From Didymodactylos carnosus (taxonomy: Eukaryota > Rotifera > Eurotatoria > Philodinida > Philodinidae): a DNA stretch of 23,980 bases. The notes under the pieces are model-generated. The model did no database searches. It was not told the origin of the DNA and was given only the letters and a program-made list of their open reading frames with translations. Location: the NCBI GenBank assembly GCA_905250885.1, contig CAJNOQ010002511.1, positions 1 through 23,980 on the forward strand, in the 5' to 3' direction. The position numbers and the translations under genes were made by a program. Positions 1-10,741 of the stretch are shown here, in pieces; within the stretch, counting starts at the first letter, position 1, and the number at the start of each line of letters is the position of its first letter.

Positions 1-1124
1 AGAAATAAGAAGAAATGAATTTAGGGCTTTTCTTGTAAATTCTATAACTGTGCAAAGAAAGGTCGTACAAAGCTGGGAGATGTCTCATTTTAATCAGACA
101 TGTGCGGGCTACAATCATGCTTCATTAAGAAAGGTTAGGGCTATATTTTAGAGTTTTTGAAAAACTGGTTTTCTAGAAAACCAGGTCTTCGAAGAGCTAT
201 GGGGAAGCCCCATGGTCGTATTCGTAATCAGCATGGTCGATAACCTATAACCCACTAGATTCCGAGCAAAAAGCGTTTAATCACATCAATCAAATCACAT
301 TTAATCAGATTTTAATCAAATCAATTCGAGGGGTTCCCTCGTTAGATTGTTTACTCCACAAGTTCATCTATTTAGACACAGCAATATATTTAACTGTCTA
401 GGACTAAATAATAGAGAACTAAACAATTCCACATTTTTAAAATTTCATTGTTTTTAGTACTTTCTGAATATGTACTGCAAAAACTTATTAAAGATTATCG
501 CTACCATCGCATGATAAGATTGAACATCGACTATAGCAGGCCAAGTACGAGAGCACGAAAATTCCAATATCCTGTCCTTCAAAATTAAGTTAGGTTTTTC
601 CTAGCGCAAATGCCTCAAAACAAGACATTTTGAGATTAAAAAATACTTCGAACACAAAAAAAGCTTTTTGGAAAATAATACGTACTGATCAGACTTATTT
701 GAAACGACTCAAGACTTGAGAAGACCATTAGTTTTCAGGTTGAAACTTGAATTTTTGTACAGAGTCAGATACTCGTGCCTGAAAATCAAACAAGGTGCAA
801 TTTGAGATCAGTACATTTGTACAAAAAGTGTCCATCCATTAAAGAACCCTATTCTTTAAAATTTTGTTTAAGGCGTTTTTAGAAAAGTTTCCTGAAAGCC
901 TTGAAAAACTCACTTTTCGAAAAATTTCATCTGCTGATAAAAAAATACTTCCAAAAACACTTGCTAAAACACTGAGAGCAGATATTTCTGATAAAAATGA
1001 GGCATCGCCCCACTCCGGATGATGTTCTAATCAAAAGTTACGAGAGTTTTGCTAAAAGCCCTAAAATGTGCATCAGACGCTAGCGCCACCACTCCTCGAA
1101 ACCGACTTTTGCCTTGACAGCATC
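1..1124. other. AT-rich stretch without a recognised gene
   Basis: No reading frame of credible length or composition is seen on either strand. The stretch contains runs of A and T and a perfect 20-base palindrome at 165-184 (CTGGTTTTCTAGAAAACCAG). A related core, GGTTTTCTAGAAAAC, recurs at about 2646-2660, which suggests old repeat-derived sequence, but no element boundaries can be set. Confidence 0.5.
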
Positions 1125-1442
1125 TCGTAGCTGCAGGATTTCTCGGTAACAAAACGTGATGGAGAGCTCGGAAAGGTCTTAAACTGAAGCTAACTGCTGT
1201 GGCTAGAGGCTATCAGAGCCCGATTTTTGATATTCTGTCTGGATTTGTTGTTACAAACGCACCTTTGTGCAAGTTAATGAGACTTTTTCGAATTTTTAAC
1301 TTTTGACGCTCACAATTACTCGGGACAGTAAAATATCAAAAATCGAACTCTGTTAACCTCTAGCCACATGTGTTTCGTCATTTTATGATCGTTTCCGAGC
1401 TATTCATCAGTTACTTTGACAAAGAAATATTGCAGCTGCGAA
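1125..1442. repeat. large imperfect palindrome (foldback or MITE-like relic)
   Basis: Two arms of about 120 bases face each other around a centre near 1282. The left arm (about 1125-1243) and the reverse complement of the right arm (about 1321-1442) share blocks such as GTGGCTAGAGG, GATTTTTGATATT, AGCTCGGAAA and AGCTGCA in the same order, with scattered mismatches and small gaps. This is the structure of a non-autonomous foldback or MITE element that has aged. No target-site duplication or family-specific terminus was recognised. The open frame starting at 1370 lies in the right arm and is not a credible gene. Confidence 0.6.
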
Positions 1443-1646
1443 CAACTCCATTTTGCGCTGCCGCGAAATCCAGAAAATCCGCGGAATATACCAGGAAATC
1501 CCGAGAGTTTACGATCTGTATTTTGAATGCCGACGGCGTGAGAAATACAGTACGGTATACCGGATCTTAGGAAATTTGCTTAAAAAATCAATTACTGTTT
1601 TGTCTTTTGTTGAAAACAGATAGGAAAGAGACGACAGTGGATTTAG

Positions 1647-2385
1647 ATAGTCTTAAATGATACTCTGTCATCGTTTATTCACCACTTTCATTCCACTGCA
1701 CTAATGTACTACGCTTCGCTTCTCCTATTGACTCATAAAAGTGACCAATCGCTTACAAAGGCACGAAAGCAAATAGAAGCTTTATTCACGAAAGTCTTTC
1801 ATTCAAACTACCTCATTCCTCGTTTTTTAAGATTACTTAGTCGTGATTTTGAGAATGGATCACAAATACGGTGTTTTACAGTTTTTACTCTTCTTTTTAG
1901 CCTGCAATCTATAGAAGCTTACTGCATGTTGCACCCTATGTTGTTTGAAGTGATGGAGTACACGTCTGGATCTGCCATTCGGATTTTAGGTTGACGATTA
2001 TTGAGCTTTGTCTGTATTCTTCAAATAAAGGTTGTCCCTTTTTTCTGCTTTTTGCAGTTATGTGTGATGCTGATCATTATTACAGCTTCAAGGTATATCA
2101 ACAGGGAAAGAAAAGAGAAGTTGAACGAAAGTTGACAACATTACTTGATACAAACAGCAGCCACCGTTTCGTTGATGAAATTATAAAGATGCTGTTGATT
2201 TCAACGACAAAATAGAGCAAATAACTAATCCAGTACCACTCTCAGCTGCTCATATCTATATTTCTGGTCATGATGATAATATTTTTGATAATAACAATAA
2301 AAATGTCGATGATGACGATAAATGTCCTCCATTATACAAAGATTCTAGTACAAGACTTATGAAAAATGTTCAATTGATCACATAG
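1647..2385 (+). pseudogene. unidentified spliced gene with one frame break (gene or recent relic)
   Basis: A coding-like frame is open from 1647 to 1989 and contains an ATG at 1704. A 68-base intron (1990-2057) ends in the good acceptor CTGCTTTTTGCAG, and the next exon continues in phase (G + TT). That exon reads to about 2186, where the frame would stop after KMLLISTTK at 2215. A shift of -1 at 2185-2188 opens a second coding-like stretch with an acidic, Asn/Asp-rich tail that ends at TAG 2383-2385. A 30-base block at 1872-1901 has a splice-like look (gt...tttttag) but is also open in frame. The product looks mostly alpha-helical, with no family recognised. It could be a recent pseudogene, a live gene with the early stop, or an assembly indel. 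The intron donor (GTTGAC) is weak. Confidence 0.45.
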
Positions 2386-3250
2386 TTTTGTGTGTTGTTC
2401 AGCTTTGACAAATCAACAATGATTGCTTCAAACTAGTGATTTCAGGTTAAAAAAGCAACTTGAGGTCGAAAATTCGTGAAAAACCTGTTATTTGGCTTCG
2501 TCATTTGACTTTTCCCCTCACAGGATGTGAGGTAACATTACCAAAATAACATAGCTGTATGCAGTTTTCATTGCTTTATCCAATGATGGTGAGATATGTT
2601 TTCCAAAGTTTAACCATTTTGGGAAAACCGTGTTTTCCTAACTAAGGTTTTCTAGAAAACTGTCGAACTTTTTCCCATTTTACTCGGAATTTCAAAAAAA
2701 AGCGCTTTCCTGCAGTTTCTCAACGTCACACAACCTCAAAAACTGCTTTTGAGCAAAACGCATATTTTAAGGCACCAAAACATACTTCGTGCATGAGTGA
2801 AACGCTCAGTCACATCTCGACAAGCCATATCAGGCCACAAAAAGTCTGAAAACCTAAGAATTAAGATTAAAGGGAACTAACAATTTTTTACTATTTGTCA
2901 GTAAATGTGACTAAGTGACAGTCGTTTCCATCATTTTATTAGGACTTTTCCTTGAGAACATGATGTATGCAACTCTCACCATAAAGATTCTCTAATGACA
3001 AGAAACAATCCCGTGTAAAACTTCTTGTCTACTTCTTTGTCAAGCTTTTTGCCGTAAAAAAGATAGAAATCTTACTTTTTTAACTCATGGAAGCTAGTTT
3101 CTTGCCAGAAGGACACTGAAAAACACAACTTTTAACAGAAAGAAAACTCATCTTGAATAAATTTTCTGATGACAGTTAGGATTCTGATTTCACAATGTTT
3201 AGCCGGGTTTTATATTTCTGTGGTACGTTTATTTGTATACATATTTAGGA
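2386..3250. other. stretch without a recognised gene
   Basis: I see no coding frame on either strand. It lies between two coding-like relics on the + strand and could include introns or a 3' region of either. A pyrimidine-rich run ending TACATATTTAG at about 3238-3248 looks like a splice acceptor directly before the next relic, but no matching donor could be chosen. Confidence 0.4.
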
Positions 3251-3252
3251 TC

Positions 3253-4055
3253 TAGAAAAACTCCATATATGAATCATGTAATATGAATGTTGCATTTGAT
3301 GTTATCCAGTTATTTCCGCAATCATTGCTGATGGAAAACTTGGAAAAGGTATGCAACAACGATGTTCAATTACATCGATTCCAAATGGATTTGGTTTGCA
3401 ATTGTTATTACAAGAATCAGATACATTTATTTATAATAATGAAATTGATGGTGCTTTTAATAAAAATTTGGTATTTTCGGTAATACAGAAACAGGAGACA
3501 TTCCAGTTCTTTGTAAAGCATTTGATCAGATTCAAAATTATAAACGGACAATCATCATTAATCTTAATAAATAATTTAAGGTTATCTATATTAGATGGAA
3601 CAACAGGTTCCACATATCCACTCAGATCACCACTGGTTACGAAGGCCATACACGGCGAATTAAGATCGTGTACTGTAACGTAACACGGCGTAAACAGTCG
3701 TAATCCTATGCTTCGTAACAATGCAGCCGTAAACACCATTTTACGAGAGCGTTTAAGACCATAATGGACCCGTATTACGAAGGATAGGATTACGGCGTCG
3801 TAAATCGATTTTACGGCCGTTTGCGGGCCGTGTCGGATCACGTCGGCAACTGTATTAAAACAATTCAAATAGCCAACGACTAGATGGATTATTTAATAGT
3901 ATGGTTTATTTAGCGTGAAAAAGTAAAACAACCAATGGAATCGGTGTTATCAAATGACGGTATACCGTCGATTAGATATATTCTAATGGTTGTTCATTTA
4001 ATGAAAAATATCAAATATCGATTCAGAACAGATGATCAGTTGTCTTACTAATAAT
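3253..4055 (+). pseudogene. broken unidentified gene, split by a palindromic element
   Basis: Successive pieces on the + strand read as credible protein, each in a different frame. Piece one is at about 3256-3306 (contains NMNVAFDVI). Piece two is at 3300-3466 (contains IADGKLGKGMQQRCSI and later NNEIDGAFNK). Piece three is at 3464-3571 (contains FGNTETGDIPVLCKAFD) and ends at TAA. After the palindromic element at about 3665-3845, two further pieces follow: 3866-3907 (RLDGLFNSMVYLA) and about 3908-4054 (contains MESVLSNDGIPSIRYI), ending at TAA 4052-4054. No intron signals explain the frame changes, so they look like indels in a decaying gene. The family was not recognised. Whether it belongs with the coding relic at 1.65-2.39 kb is unknown. 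Confidence 0.5.
3665..3845. mobile_element. palindromic MITE-like element inside the broken gene
   Basis: A core of 20 bases at 3699-3718 (CGTAATCCTATGCTTCGTAA) is the reverse complement of 3775-3794 with one mismatch. Outside it, ACACGGCG at 3683-3690 pairs loosely with GGCCGTGT near 3826-3833. The segment is richer in CG dinucleotides (repeated CGTAA and TTACG) than the coding-like DNA on both sides. Its ends and target duplication are not clear. The CGTAATC motif also occurs near the ends of the elements at 11.3 and 15.0 kb, so it may be a distant relative of that family. Confidence 0.6.
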
Positions 4056-6008
4056 TCTCAATCGTTTTTATATAAATATTATTCATTTGATTACATATTA
4101 CTAAAGATTCTGCAGGATTATCTTGTCTGCATAAATCCAGTTTCATAAATCACACATTTATGAACCTTGTAAAACGTTTCATAAAATTTTTCATTTTTAT
4201 GTAACTTTTGGATTAAAAAAAATTCAACATACAAGTTCAATTTTATTCTAAAAGTGTATAAAGCATGCTGGGTTTTGCATCTAACTTGCAAACCTGTATT
4301 CGAGAACCAAATCATTTCAAAGGTATCCCATCTACTGCAAAACCATTTAGAATTTCCCAGCAAAGTTTTCGTAACCTCTTCCCCCTCAGAATAAAAGAGT
4401 GCATTTATTAGTGATAAAAAGAAATTTTTAGAGTAAGAAATACTTTTATATTACGCCTATCATTTCTCGATCTCTCTCTCTCTCTGTTTCTGTTGTATTC
4501 ATTTACTATTCTTGTTTTCTACTTTGTTATAAAGGTCGGTATGCATAGACCTGTGACCCGATCGGAAAATCGGCGGCGGCTAAAACATTATTCAAAACTT
4601 TGGCTCGTCAGCGGAGGAACGCAACCAAATTTGAATGCGAAATTTAATTTAAGCGTCTTCCAAACATGTGTTCTAGTTCAGAAGGGTTCGATTTAGACTA
4701 CGAGATGTCTAAACAGCTTTTAGCTCTAAAGTTATAAGTACAGGAATAAAAAAAACATGGCTAACACCCCTAGCTTAGACTGATTATAAAGTAAGATCCA
4801 AAATAGACACGAAATATATAAATATCTTGTTTTATGGAGATACGTCTTCCAACAAACCTGAGTTTCCAAAATAACGTGAAAGCCTTATCTTTCACATAAC
4901 TAGCGTTTTCGTTCGACGCTTCGAAAGTATTTCTATCCGCATTACAGATGGCCCAGGCTTGAAAATCTAGAACGCAAATATGAAATGTACTGAAACCAAA
5001 TGCGACTACAGTTTTCTCGATTAAAACAAGCCTTATGCAAAAGAGGATTAGAGTCTACATAATTGTGTACTTGTAGGGAACCTGATAAGTCAGGCATTTT
5101 CTGTTCGAATGTTCACATTACTAGCATCTTCGGAAAAAATTAAAAAAAGACTGATACGCTGTTGACATAAGCTTTATTCTGTCAGAATACATGGGGAAAA
5201 ATATTTCATTATACGATTCTAAGCTAAACCTAACGAAAAACACAAAATCAATTTTGTACGAATACAAATTTGAACACATGAACTTAGCTTTGCAGAAACC
5301 GCAAAACTAAAGCCACTGTTGTGTCTATATTCTGTACAACGATTGAAGTTGTGCAACTGACTCAACGTTACCGGTAGTATTTTTTTCCGTATATTTTTTG
5401 TGTTGTGTTTTAACATACAAACTTGTTTGGTACACTGTTCAACCTGAGCTTCCTTTCACTCTTAATAACATCTTGTTCTTGGATCAATTTGCAAATGTTG
5501 AATTATTCAAATTGCATCAGCTGCACAGTTCAGTTATTCAATACATAAAAAACACCCAGCGTTTCTGACTTACGCTTCTTATCTCGATATTTCTTATCCA
5601 CTCGATTCCTATAATCATATTTGTTGTTTTCTTTTTTTCTGTTTCCCACCTGCTGTGTGTCTTTTATTCTTTATTCATCATTCTCCACATTCTTTTCTTT
5701 TTAATGGTCTAACTTAATCCTGTTTCTTGTAACGACAAAAGACAGGCAACGGATATAATGGGTTTGCTTCTTTCTGTTGTCTGTATTTTTCTTGTCTCTA
5801 ATAAACAGCTTAAACCAATGTGAAAACCTTGTCTTTCAAATATCTACACAGAAAAAAGCTGGTTGCATGCGATGTACCTAGGCGAAGCTAACATGCGTAA
5901 AGTACCATCACAGTCATACAATGGCTTGTCAAATTAGTTTCGGATGTTACTTAGTTTATCAAATATTAATAAAATATATTGAGCTCTTCTACACTTCTGT
6001 TATGGTTA
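4056..6008. other. AT-rich stretch without a recognised gene
   Basis: No convincing coding sequence is seen. It contains a short perfect inverted repeat at 4142-4164 (TTCATAAAT, a 5-base loop, ATTTATGAA), the TC microsatellite listed separately, and a strongly pyrimidine-rich + strand segment at about 5570-5720. Short open frames at 4118-4363 (-), 4493-4696 (+) and 5219-5416 (-) have no recognisable domain. Confidence 0.5.
4470..4485. repeat. (TC)n microsatellite
   Basis: Eight uninterrupted TC/CT units within a pyrimidine-rich stretch. Confidence 0.85.
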
Positions 6009-6116
6009 GGCATGCAATAATTTCAAGCCAGGGTTTGCTGATCAGCACCAAGCGGTTCGCAATCGAACATGTTTGGTGTCGATCAGCGAGCAATGGCTTG
6101 GAATTGTTGCATGTCT
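6009..6116. repeat. 108-base imperfect hairpin
   Basis: Arms of about 43 bases (6009-6051 and 6074-6116) pair with roughly nine mismatches. They share GCATGCAA, CAAGCCA and GATCAGC blocks in mirrored order around a 22-base centre. A second, shorter inverted match links GAACATGTTTGGT in the centre (from about 6065) with ACCAAACATGTTC at about 6192-6204. It could be a small foldback transposon relic or a transcribed hairpin. No target duplication is certain. Confidence 0.55.
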
Positions 6117-7872
6117 AGTCACGAACTAACCAGTGAGAAAATAGACTAAACTAGTGTACAATGTGAGAGAATGTGTATTACACCGGATCGCTACCAAACA
6201 TGTTCGGTCAGCGAGCGATTCGCAACAAAGGTTTAAAAGAAATAGTTTGTCAAAGCTAAGAACATGAGAGCGAAAAATACGTGAAAGAAGTCTCTGTAAA
6301 ACACAAAACGTGGTGAAGATTACACCATACGAAGGAGCAGCCATGATTACGCCGTAGTCGTAGGTTGTCATGTAAAGAAAAGTTTAAATTAGAGCAGCAA
6401 CTTCATGTTTGCTTTATTCCAAGAAGCCCAAAGTAGCTTTAGTTTCCACTATATCTGATTTACTCTCTAACTAAAGCATACTTTACTAACGTGGCCTCTG
6501 TAGCAGACTGATTTACTTAAAAGTGAAACTGCGTATCGTTCATTGCATAATTTTTTATGTTCGACTATCGTTTTTTTTCCTTTTCGTATTATGCTGTCTT
6601 TATTTATATTTAATACTTATCTATTAATCACGAATTTTATTTTGCTTCATTTTCTAGGTAAATGTTTCGTTTTTGCAGCGTTGAGTAAAACATTCACAAA
6701 TAGTACAAACTCCTAAAGACTGACAAAATATATTTATAATGAATTAAAAAATGTTGTAGTTTTCTAGTTTCATTATCTTCGTCATTTAATACAATAAAAT
6801 CGATCGTACTCGCCCTGCTATTCGAATCAGCTTCGAACACCGATTGACATAATCAAACTTTTCTAACTCTTTCGATTCTTAGAGCGCCTGATGTAGTAGG
6901 TAGTGGAAGTAGCGTTAGTCAAAACGTAGCGAAGGGTCGATGCCAACATGAAAATTACTGCTTAGAAAGGAGGGATGCCAGAGTTTTTTCAAACAGTCAT
7001 TTCAGACAGTTTAGTTTAAACTTGCTCAAAATAAACAGACCTAACGCACAATTGAAACGTCGAGACACATTAACTCAGATTTTCAGAATGAAATTTTACC
7101 ATCCGATCTCAATGAGATGGAAATGAGAGTCACGACCGAAGGTTTGGTTGTTCAAATGCCTGATGATGTTAACGGTGTCCGGATTTGTTGTTTATCCGAT
7201 ATCTTATTTTCATAGCATTCTCATCCAATGGCCATGCACCTGCACACGTAAAACTCGAAACAACTAGTTATTTGGGCATTTTGATAGAATTTATTTATCA
7301 AACTCGAGAAATCTGATTTAGGAATCGTTTGTCTCTTTGTGTGTATAGTGTATTTTTTTTACAATCTTTTCCATGCACCCTTCGCGTCATTAAAGATGAC
7401 TAAATCCAAAGGCTGTAAAGCTCAGATAGTATTTGGAGGGCGCACTAGGATAACAGGGTTTTGTTTTGCTAATCTCCATAACTTTTATACTAATACGGAT
7501 CGTATGATTGTCCATTAGCAATAAAATTGGACGGTCTAATTTGGTTGCCTCTTTTAGAAATAATTGTTTGATAAAATAATCAGTTGTTAATAATAATCAG
7601 CTTCTATATAATCTATCATTGGGCGAACTCATCCGTTAAGAAATATTCAATATTTGAGTACCTATGAAAGTTTTTTCAGCTATAAATATCAATATTTAGA
7701 AAAAGATTCTCCGAAGTTCTCCCGAAGATCATTTGATCCTTTGGAGACGTCGTGCACATGCTCATCGGATGCGCTATAGTCGATTACCGGATTGCATTTA
7801 TTTTGTCCTCCCATTTCAATATATCCTCTTGACTGAAAGCAAGGGTTATACGACCAAAATGGTTGTTAGTCT
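6117..7872. other. stretch without a recognised gene
   Basis: No coding frame with credible composition is seen. At about 6340-6355 the bases CCATGATTACGCC resemble the terminus of the palindromic elements found at 11.3 and 15.0 kb (which read CCATGATTACGA on the opposite strand), so a remnant of that family may lie here. Otherwise nothing is recognised. Confidence 0.45.
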
Positions 7873-8177
7873 GTCTGCAAGAGAGTAAAAACCTTATTAC
7901 TCTTCCTGGAAGAGATATGCAGCCATGAAACTTTCAGTGTAAATGAATATACAAGCAATGCAAGAAGAATATGTAATGAACAATGAGAGAGAGGGGAAGA
8001 ATGTGACGGACTGAGAAATGAACAATAGGAGAGTGATATAATGTGAATGGAGAGAGTGGTATATGCATAGTAAGAGACAGATAAGTTATTGTTGGAGAGG
8101 GGTGACAGTGAATAGCCAGTAAGAGAAGAGGTCATATTTCGTTACAGGTGCAAGCAGCAACAGACAATTCGAATAAA
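7873..8177. repeat. dispersed repeat, copy 1 (uninterrupted)
   Basis: A 305-base segment from GTCTGCAAGAGAG to GACAATTCGAATAAA recurs at 11260-11774. From about 7917 onward the two copies appear identical by eye, which points to recent duplication or transposition. The flanks differ completely. The + strand is purine-rich; a minus-strand open frame within it is rich in Ser and Leu, is found in both copies, and has no recognisable domain. No long terminal inverted repeat is seen. Its class is unknown; a SINE-like or non-autonomous DNA element is possible. Confidence 0.8.
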
Positions 8178-8451
8178 CGTGAGATGGCCACATTTTTAAA
8201 TAAAAACAGAATGAAAGTTAACGCTTGGCTATGCACAGAAACACGTTGTTTTTCTAGAAGAAAACCAGAATTCATTTCGTTAACGTGAGTGGCAGATACG
8301 TGATAGCCCTGACTTGTCTGAGTATATTTTGTCTTATGAATATATCGCGATTTTGTAGCTGGGATATGAGAAAAGTACAAAATACTAAAAAGCCTAGTGA
8401 TTTCTGCATATTTTCAGTGAAGACGTTTCTAATAACGAGAAAAAAGTCGTT
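8178..8451. other. short gap without a recognised gene
   Basis: AT-rich sequence between the dispersed repeat and the CCGG-rich element. No coding or repeat signal is recognised. Confidence 0.4.
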
Positions 8452-8999
8452 CCCAGGTCGAATTCGCTTGATCGGATCCTTTTAATTCCGATGATTTCCG
8501 GAGATCGGGCGCCCTACCGGATCCGGAGATAGGAATCTGCTTAATTCCTTCTCGTTCCGATACTGGTGTTCGGGAAGGATCCGTTAATTCCCGGCAGCGG
8601 AAATTGACGGATCTTGTGATGTGCACTTTATTATTTGTTTTTTCGCATAATATATTCACCGTTTTATTTCACCACTGGCGCACTCTAAATACTTTCAACG
8701 GATGTGTTATACACCTCTTAGCTAGTGGGAGCTTCCACTCTCTTGAGTAAACAGAGAGAAGAGCACTAGAAAATGAAAGAAAAAATTTAAGACTATTTTT
8801 AACCTCAAAACTGGTCAAATTCTGCCCACAACCAGCAAAATCAGATTCATCGGTCGGATCTTTTCCGACATCTTCTGACATGGATTCCGAGCAAGCGATT
8901 GCTGCAGGATTTTACCGAAATCCGACAACTTCCGGCATGTTCCGATGTTGGATCCGGCAGGTTCCGGCAGGATCCTGATGCCGGAATCAACGACCTAGG
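8452..8999. mobile_element. CCGG-rich MITE-like element with CCAGGTCG / CGACCTAGG ends
   Basis: The left end (CCCAGGTCG at 8452) and right end (CGACCTAGG at 8991-8999) are inverted copies, and the match extends imperfectly inward to a shared GGATCC about 25 bases in. Both end thirds (about 8455-8620 and 8840-8995) are dense in TTCCG, CCGGA and GGATCC motifs and clearly more GC-rich than the surroundings, whereas the middle (about 8630-8830) is AT-rich. This is the build of a non-autonomous DNA transposon with long, repetitive sub-terminal regions. Flanking target duplications are not exact. Open frames on the minus strand here look like by-products of the GC-rich repeats. Confidence 0.6.
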
Positions 9000-9514
9000 T
9001 TGCCGTTCTATTAAAGTGAAATGCAATTATACAGAACCGAGAAGAACCGGGATGGGTCATTTTGTATGATCAGTACCTCATTAACGGAGTGAAAGTTAGT
9101 TTTCAGCGGTTGCAGGTAGATAAAGACAAATGAGTAGAACATTTTTGCTAGCAGAAGTTTTTCTTAAGGGAGGTAACCGCCTACAAACCTGCCCTCTAAT
9201 TATGCCAGTTTGTAGAGTGCGTTGAGTACTATGTATCCTCAAGAAATTTTGATTGTCCTATGAATATTGGTGGAATTATGAATTTTGTAACGTTGGACTT
9301 TGGTCAAAATTTTCCGTTTAGTGGCTGATTTTCGATATTTCATAAGTCATTCAGGGATAATGACAAAAATGTGATTCAAGTATGTTTAGATGCACAATTA
9401 TTCATAGTTATTATGTATGTGAAAAAGGAAGAAAAAATATGTACATAATGGCCTATTTATAAAATTTTTCTCTGAAATCGATGCCAGTTCAGTGTAGTCT
9501 GGTCGTTTGCATTC
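9000..9514. other. stretch without a recognised gene
   Basis: No coding sequence is seen. A short match (TTGCCGTTCTATT) at the left edge recurs at about 10993-11006 and hints at a shared old repeat. Confidence 0.4.
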
Positions 9515-9627
9515 TTTTTTTCTTCAACCTCTTTTGCTCAAATATAACGAACAATACATCATTTGAATCAGCTGCTCAAGTGCTACAAAATGCTGTATTT
9601 GGTTTTTTAATTTGTCATGGATGTGGG
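9515..9627 (+). repeat. left arm of a perfect 113-base inverted repeat
   Basis: The arm runs from seven T residues and CTTCAACC to GGATGTGGG. By eye it is identical, base for base, to the reverse complement of 10742-10854. The two arms are separated by 1114 bases. Perfect identity implies recent origin, gene conversion, or an assembly artefact. The open frame starting at 9481 crosses this arm, and the frame ending at 10845 crosses the other arm; neither is a credible gene. Confidence 0.9.
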
Positions 9628-9646
9628 ATGTTTTCGAGATTTTTTC

Positions 9647-9683
9647 ATATATGGGCTGTTATATTAATTAACAGCCCATATAT
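9647..9683. repeat. perfect 15-base hairpin arms
   Basis: ATATATGGGCTGTTA at 9647-9661 is repeated as its exact reverse complement at 9669-9683, with a 7-base loop. It lies just inside the 113-base inverted repeat. Confidence 0.85.
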
Positions 9684-9811
9684 TATTAAAAACGAATGCC
9701 GGTGGCTATTTCTTTAATAACTTTTGAACAGTGCACTTCGAAGACTTGCGATTTTCAGCATTGCATAGAGAAGGTAATTAGCTACAAGTTGATATAAAAA
9801 TATCTTAGAAA

Positions 9812-9831
9812 ATACCACCTGCAGGTGGTAT
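9812..9831. repeat. perfect 20-base palindrome
   Basis: ATACCACCTGCAGGTGGTAT is fully self-complementary. It lies between the arms of the large inverted repeat. No known binding site is claimed. Confidence 0.85.
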
Positions 9832-10177
9832 ACCTTATTAGTCTATGAAAGAGTAGGTGAAAGTCCAAGATCTGCCAGAGTGCCTCCTGCGTTTCACATA
9901 TAGATATGTTAGCGTAAAATGTTCTCTACAAAATGGGAACTAAGCGACCTCTTAATCTTCCGTGGTTCAGGAGCGCCATTGGATTTTCTCGAAGCCCCAG
10001 GATAGATATTTTCTTAGGTGTGGTAATCTCTAAAATGAATGGAAACATGGTTTATCCATCACGCTGAGTCTCGTGGCAATGTTCGTTTTTCGAAAAAAAT
10101 TCAAAAACCTAGTGAAAAGCTTTATTAGGTGAAATCGCTCTTGCATGGAAATTCGACTTTTTCATTACCTGGTACAC

Positions 10178-10431
10178 GAAGTTATGCACGCATTTCAAGA
10201 ACAACAAAGCATTTTTTGTGGGAAAATTTTGAAAGAAATGCAATTTACACAAATTTTAAGTAAATTTAAAAAAGATAAAAACTTTTTATTTGTAATTTAT
10301 TTCAAAATTTTTCCACTAAAATGGAAAAAGTGCTCCCCTTAGAGTATGAAGAGCATTATCCTGAACAACTTTGCCAGCGAAAATTTTTCTTCAAAATGTT
10401 TCGTTGTTTTTGAAATGCGTGCATAAGTTTC
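10178..10431. repeat. inner imperfect inverted repeat (54-base arms)
   Basis: Arm 10178-10231 and the reverse complement of 10378-10431 share TTATGCACGCATTTCA and downstream blocks with scattered mismatches. The pair is nested inside the perfect 113-base repeat (arms at 9515 and 10742), giving a palindrome within a palindrome. A foldback-type element with decayed interior is one explanation. Confidence 0.7.
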
Positions 10432-10741
10432 AAAAAATTAGTTTAAGACTCAAACTGCACTATAATGAAAAATGTTAATTTTCTCAGACACCGTTGGTTC
10501 AGTTTTCATTATAACTTGTGGGTATATGTCACTTAAGGTGCTCTGTCTAACTGCGTAACAATAGGAGTTCCAGCTCCAATTCTGAATTTTTTATAAATTT
10601 TTTAAATAGAGGGTCAAAATCGTATGAAATGCGTAAAAATTTCTTTTCTCAGCAATTACAAGTCTGTTCATCGAAAGCACTTCAGGATATATACAGCGGA
10701 TGCGTTCTACAAAGTTATGAAAAAAAACGGCGATGGTACAC

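Noticed and set aside
6340-6355. CCATGATTACGCC looks like the start of lacZ alpha in cloning vectors.
   Set aside because: Only about 12 bases match and the flanks do not. The same bases occur, inverted, at the ends of the palindromic elements at 11.3 and 15.0 kb, which is a better explanation.
7866-8135. Minus-strand open frame of 89 codons, repeated at 11490-11732, as a conserved gene.
   Set aside because: Its identity reflects duplication of a non-coding repeat. The composition is Ser/Leu-rich low complexity and the ends differ between the two copies.
8429-8881. Minus-strand open frames of 76 and 70 codons in the CCGG-rich region.
   Set aside because: Arg/Ser/Glu-rich translation of the GC-rich terminal repeats of a transposon-like element, with no domain.
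9481-9717. 78-codon + strand open frame starting with a hydrophobic, secretion-like N-terminus.
   Set aside because: Most of it is one arm of the perfect inverted repeat plus a hairpin, and the rest has no coding character.
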